In this document: positions 61,821 through 64,000 of the stretch, in pieces
Layout: the number at the start of each line of letters is the position of its first letter
How positions within the stretch are numbered: position 1 is the first letter of the stretch
Source of the DNA: Prorocentrum cordatum
Taxonomy: Eukaryota > Sar > Dinophyceae > Prorocentrales > Prorocentraceae
Length of the DNA stretch: 64,000 bases
Reading direction: 5' to 3'
Assembly (NCBI GenBank): GCA_963575745.1
Contig: CAUYUJ010005625.1
Coordinates: 476,205 to 540,204, forward strand
The notes under the pieces: generated by a model
Told to the model about the DNA's origin: nothing
Databases searched by the model: none
What the model saw: the letters and a program-made list of their open reading frames with translations, nothing else
Made by a program: the position numbers and the translations under genes

Positions 61821-62130
61821 CTACTTTAGCTTTGACCACCATAAAGAATTCCTGGCACCACGAAAGTGCCGAATTTGGAGAGTTTTCACATGTCGGGCCT
61901 TGGGAGGCACTCGTTCGACACCGTTTCGACACTGCTTCGGCACTATTTCGACACTTTTCTGGGTGCTCGAAATTATTTCCAGGGCTTCGCGCGGCCCATT
62001 CTTATACCTGCGGCGCTCTATCGGGCCATCCTGTGCTGCTCCTTTGACCTCCCGACTCGTGGCTCCACTCGCTTCACGGCGTCGGGATCCAGAGCTCGCG
62101 CAGGCGAGGTGCTTCAGTGCTGCTGCCTGG
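61821..62130 (-). CDS. Candidate terminal exon, basic
   Basis: Reads REVKGAAQDGPIERRRYKNG, PREALEIISSTQKSVEIVPK and LQIRHFRGARNSLWWSKLK, stop TAG at 61821. The plus strand (61562-62047) is also open. Strand uncertain; no family recognised. Confidence 0.3.
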
Positions 62131-62556
62131 CGCGGATCCTGCGGCTGCAGTTGGCGCGCTGAGTGCGCCAGGGGCGGGTGGCGCACGGGGTTGGTACCGC
62201 AGGGGAGTATTTTCCCAGCAGGGAGGTGGGAGGAGGGAGGAGGGAGGAGGAGCAGGAGCGTCCTGGCTCCGCCTTCTCTGTCCGAACGAGATGCTGGTGT
62301 CCGTCGCCAGAGTATCCGTGGGTCCTTGCACATAAACAGCCCCCTCCGTCGTTCGGGCTATACTGGTCGGCTCGGTGAAGCCGCGCCACCGATAGCGCGG
62401 GCGGGCGTCTTGCTATGGGTTTGCTAACCCGTAGTATGTACCTCGCGCGCGTGGCGGGCTGGACGTCTACAAGCGTTGCGGCGGGGAGACACAACAGACA
62501 GAGCAAAGAGAACAAGACAGCTGTCCAACAGGAGCTTTCACAGCCCTGCGTTCCCA

Positions 62557-62946
62557 ATGGAGCCGGCGTATACTCTGATCGAGGAGAACGTTCATTGCGA
62601 CCCCTTGACCGTCCTACCTCTCTTTGGATGGGTCTGGCTTGAGGCCTGTTCTCCTCTTCAGGGCTTCCATAACAGGACTCGACGCCCAATGGCCTCTCGT
62701 TTTTGCGACAACACGGCCGCGCAGTGCCCGCAATGCAGCCCCTCAGCGAGCCCGCAGAGCCAGGACACCATCGAGATCAGAGCGACCCTGGACGAGTTCA
62801 CGGTAGAGCTGGAGGACTCCTCAGGCGGCCAGGGATCTCGAAACAGGGGAGGAGGTTGGGCATGGAAACCAAACGGCGTCCTCCTCTCGCTCCATCCTTT
62901 TCTACAAGCGAAGCGTCTGCCCTTCGTTGTGTGTGTGTATGTGTGA
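62557..62946 (+). CDS. Candidate ORF with Cys cluster, unknown function
   Basis: ATG reads MEPAYTLIEENVHCDPLTVL, PLFGWVWLEACSPLQGFHNR, then FCDNTAAQCPQCSPSASPQS and DTIEIRATLDEFTVELEDSS. C-x6-C-x2-C could bind metal; the last part looks like two beta strands. Codon pattern strong to about 62840, after which the frame runs into a GT repeat and stops at 62944, so the true exon probably ends earlier. The end motif resembles EIRADLRTFTVE of the 34-kb candidate. Confidence 0.45.
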   Translation: MEPAYTLIEENVHCDPLTVLPLFGWVWLEACSPLQGFHNRTRRPMASRFCDNTAAQCPQCSPSASPQSQDTIEIRATLDEFTVELEDSSGGQGSRNRGGGWAWKPNGVLLSLHPFLQAKRLPFVVCVYV

Positions 62947-63087
62947 GTGTGCGTGCGTGCGCTCAGCTCAGTCCTCCCCCGGAGTTTTCCGTGCGCTCGA
63001 GCACCTTTTCCCCCCCCCCGGGTCGCTCACCATCTCGCCCCCTTCTCTCGGCGGCCCAGAAAACGGCGGGGGGGGTCCTGGGTCATG

Positions 63088-63530
63088 TCAACGGCGCGGG
63101 GCTTCTGGGCGAGAGTGCAGGGCACGGGGTGCTCGGCGGGGGGCTTGGGGCGAGAAATTGCAGCGTGCGGGGTGCCAAGAAAAGCGGTCCCAGGTAGGGT
63201 TGGGATGTCGGACCAGGTCGACGGCGGGGCAGGTTCGGGGGATAAATGCGAGGGTTGGGGTGGAGATGTCGGCGCAGGTCGACGGGGGGGCGGTTTGGGG
63301 CGAGAGAGTGTAGGGTGGGGTTCCAAGAACAGAGGTCCCAGGGCAGAGTGGAGACGTCGGACCAGATCGACAGCGGGGCTGTTTCGGGCGAGAAATGATA
63401 TCGCGCGAGGTCCCAACACACAGAGGTTCCAGGGTAGGGTAGGAATGTCGGACCAGGTCGACGGCGGGAGGTGCTTGGGCGGGAAATTGCAGGGTGCGCG
63501 GTCCCAAGAACAGACGTGATGCCATTGCCA
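63088..63530 (+). repeat. About 90-bp tandem repeat, 4-5 units
   Basis: GTCGGACCAGGTCGACGGCG at 63208, 63268, 63356 and 63447, each followed by GGGCGAGAAAT-type and GGTCCCAAGAACAGAGGT-type blocks. Confidence 0.8.
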
Positions 63531-63683
63531 GGTGGACGCCAAGTGGGCGGCAGGATTGGTTTCGGCCAGCCCTCCCCCCCCAGTGCGCTCCGGGCACTGC
63601 CGCCGTGCGAACGGCGGGGTTGAGGCGTTACATCACACCCTGCCCCGCCGAAAATAAAGAAACGCGCTCCAGTTTTTCCCGTA

Positions 63684-63904
63684 ACCATGTCGGGCGGCCA
63701 AATGCTGGCCTGGCGGTGGGGCACATCTGTTTGTTCGCCCAGGGGCAGGGCGTGGAGGGCGACCGGTCTGGCTGCCAGGCATGTCCGTTGCCGTGCCTAC
63801 GATGCATTCTGTGTGTCGACCTGTTCGGAACTATTCGACGTCTGAGCGTCCCTTCTTCCTCTCGGCCGTCCCCCCCCCTCTTTGCTCGCCGGGCGGTTCG
63901 CTAG
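63684..63904 (+). CDS. Candidate Cys-rich coding segment
   Basis: Reads NHVGRPNAGLAVGHICLFAQ, GQGVEGDRSGCQACPLPCLR and CILCVDLFGTIRRLSVPSSS, stop at 63902-63904. Five Cys in 16 residues. Fair codon bias; possible AG inside (GCCCAG, GCCAG) may mark introns. No family recognised. Confidence 0.38.
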
Positions 63905-63911
63905 TTAGTGC

Positions 63912-63968
63912 CCCTATCGAGCTTCTCGCTGGAGCGGAGTTCGCCGCCTCGCCGCTGACGGAAAAAGT
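63912..63968 (+). repeat. Repeat W copy 2
   Basis: Identical 40 bases to 34691-34730 (GCTTCTCGCTGGAGCGGAGT onward), about 29 kb apart and same strand. Confidence 0.85.
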
Positions 63969-64000
63969 GTGTCGACTTGTTCGGGTACCGCCCAACAGGC

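Overview
The window looks like nuclear DNA of a dinoflagellate. It is very GC-rich, gene-poor and packed with microsatellites and short dispersed repeats. Two observations point to the lineage. At 20614-20654 there is a head-to-tail run of degraded copies of the dinoflagellate spliced leader, the signature of recycled (retroposed) trans-spliced mRNAs. Several exon-like segments are also separated by repeats whose removal as GA-AG introns keeps the frame, and GA and GC donors with AG acceptors are known from Symbiodiniaceae. The species cannot be fixed; the high GC would suit a Prorocentrum-like genome (inference).

Layout: 1-1000, C-terminal piece of a tyrosine recombinase and a perfect 158-bp duplication. 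1.0-7 kb, dispersed elements (A, B, K, F, U, C, M) and short exon candidates. 7.3-10.1 kb, (GGA), (GAT) and (ACT) arrays. 10.2-15.2 kb, satellite R, exon candidates and a 1.4-kb TGG array. 15.2-25 kb, the richest mixture of exon candidates with elements D, N, E, C, J and A, relict spliced leaders and two perfect palindromes. 24.7-28 kb, TTGGGGCC-type repeats and a 100-bp satellite. 28.1-32.6 kb, a 4.4-kb alternating CA/CG array. 32.6-35 kb, exon candidates. 35.2-38.4 kb, a 3.2-kb nested foldback element. 39-46 kb, exon candidates, U, K and D copies, more arrays. 46401-46500 is an assembly gap. 46.9-64 kb has the highest density of coding-like sequence, with elements G, H, I, J, E, F.

No complete gene can be named. 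Coding calls rest on open frames with strong third-position G/C and RNY bias, splice-site context and in-frame joins; most are short exons of unknown function. Only the recombinase fragment at the left edge is recognised with confidence. The most interesting content is the repeat biology: at least ten families of 55-300 bp elements with terminal inverted repeats, two of which (D, non-canonical GA-AG; I, canonical GT-AG) sit exactly between coding-like exons and so behave like introner elements, plus a large foldback element built from nested minisatellites. Very long open frames over simple repeats (for example 1629 codons over the CA/CG array) are not genes.
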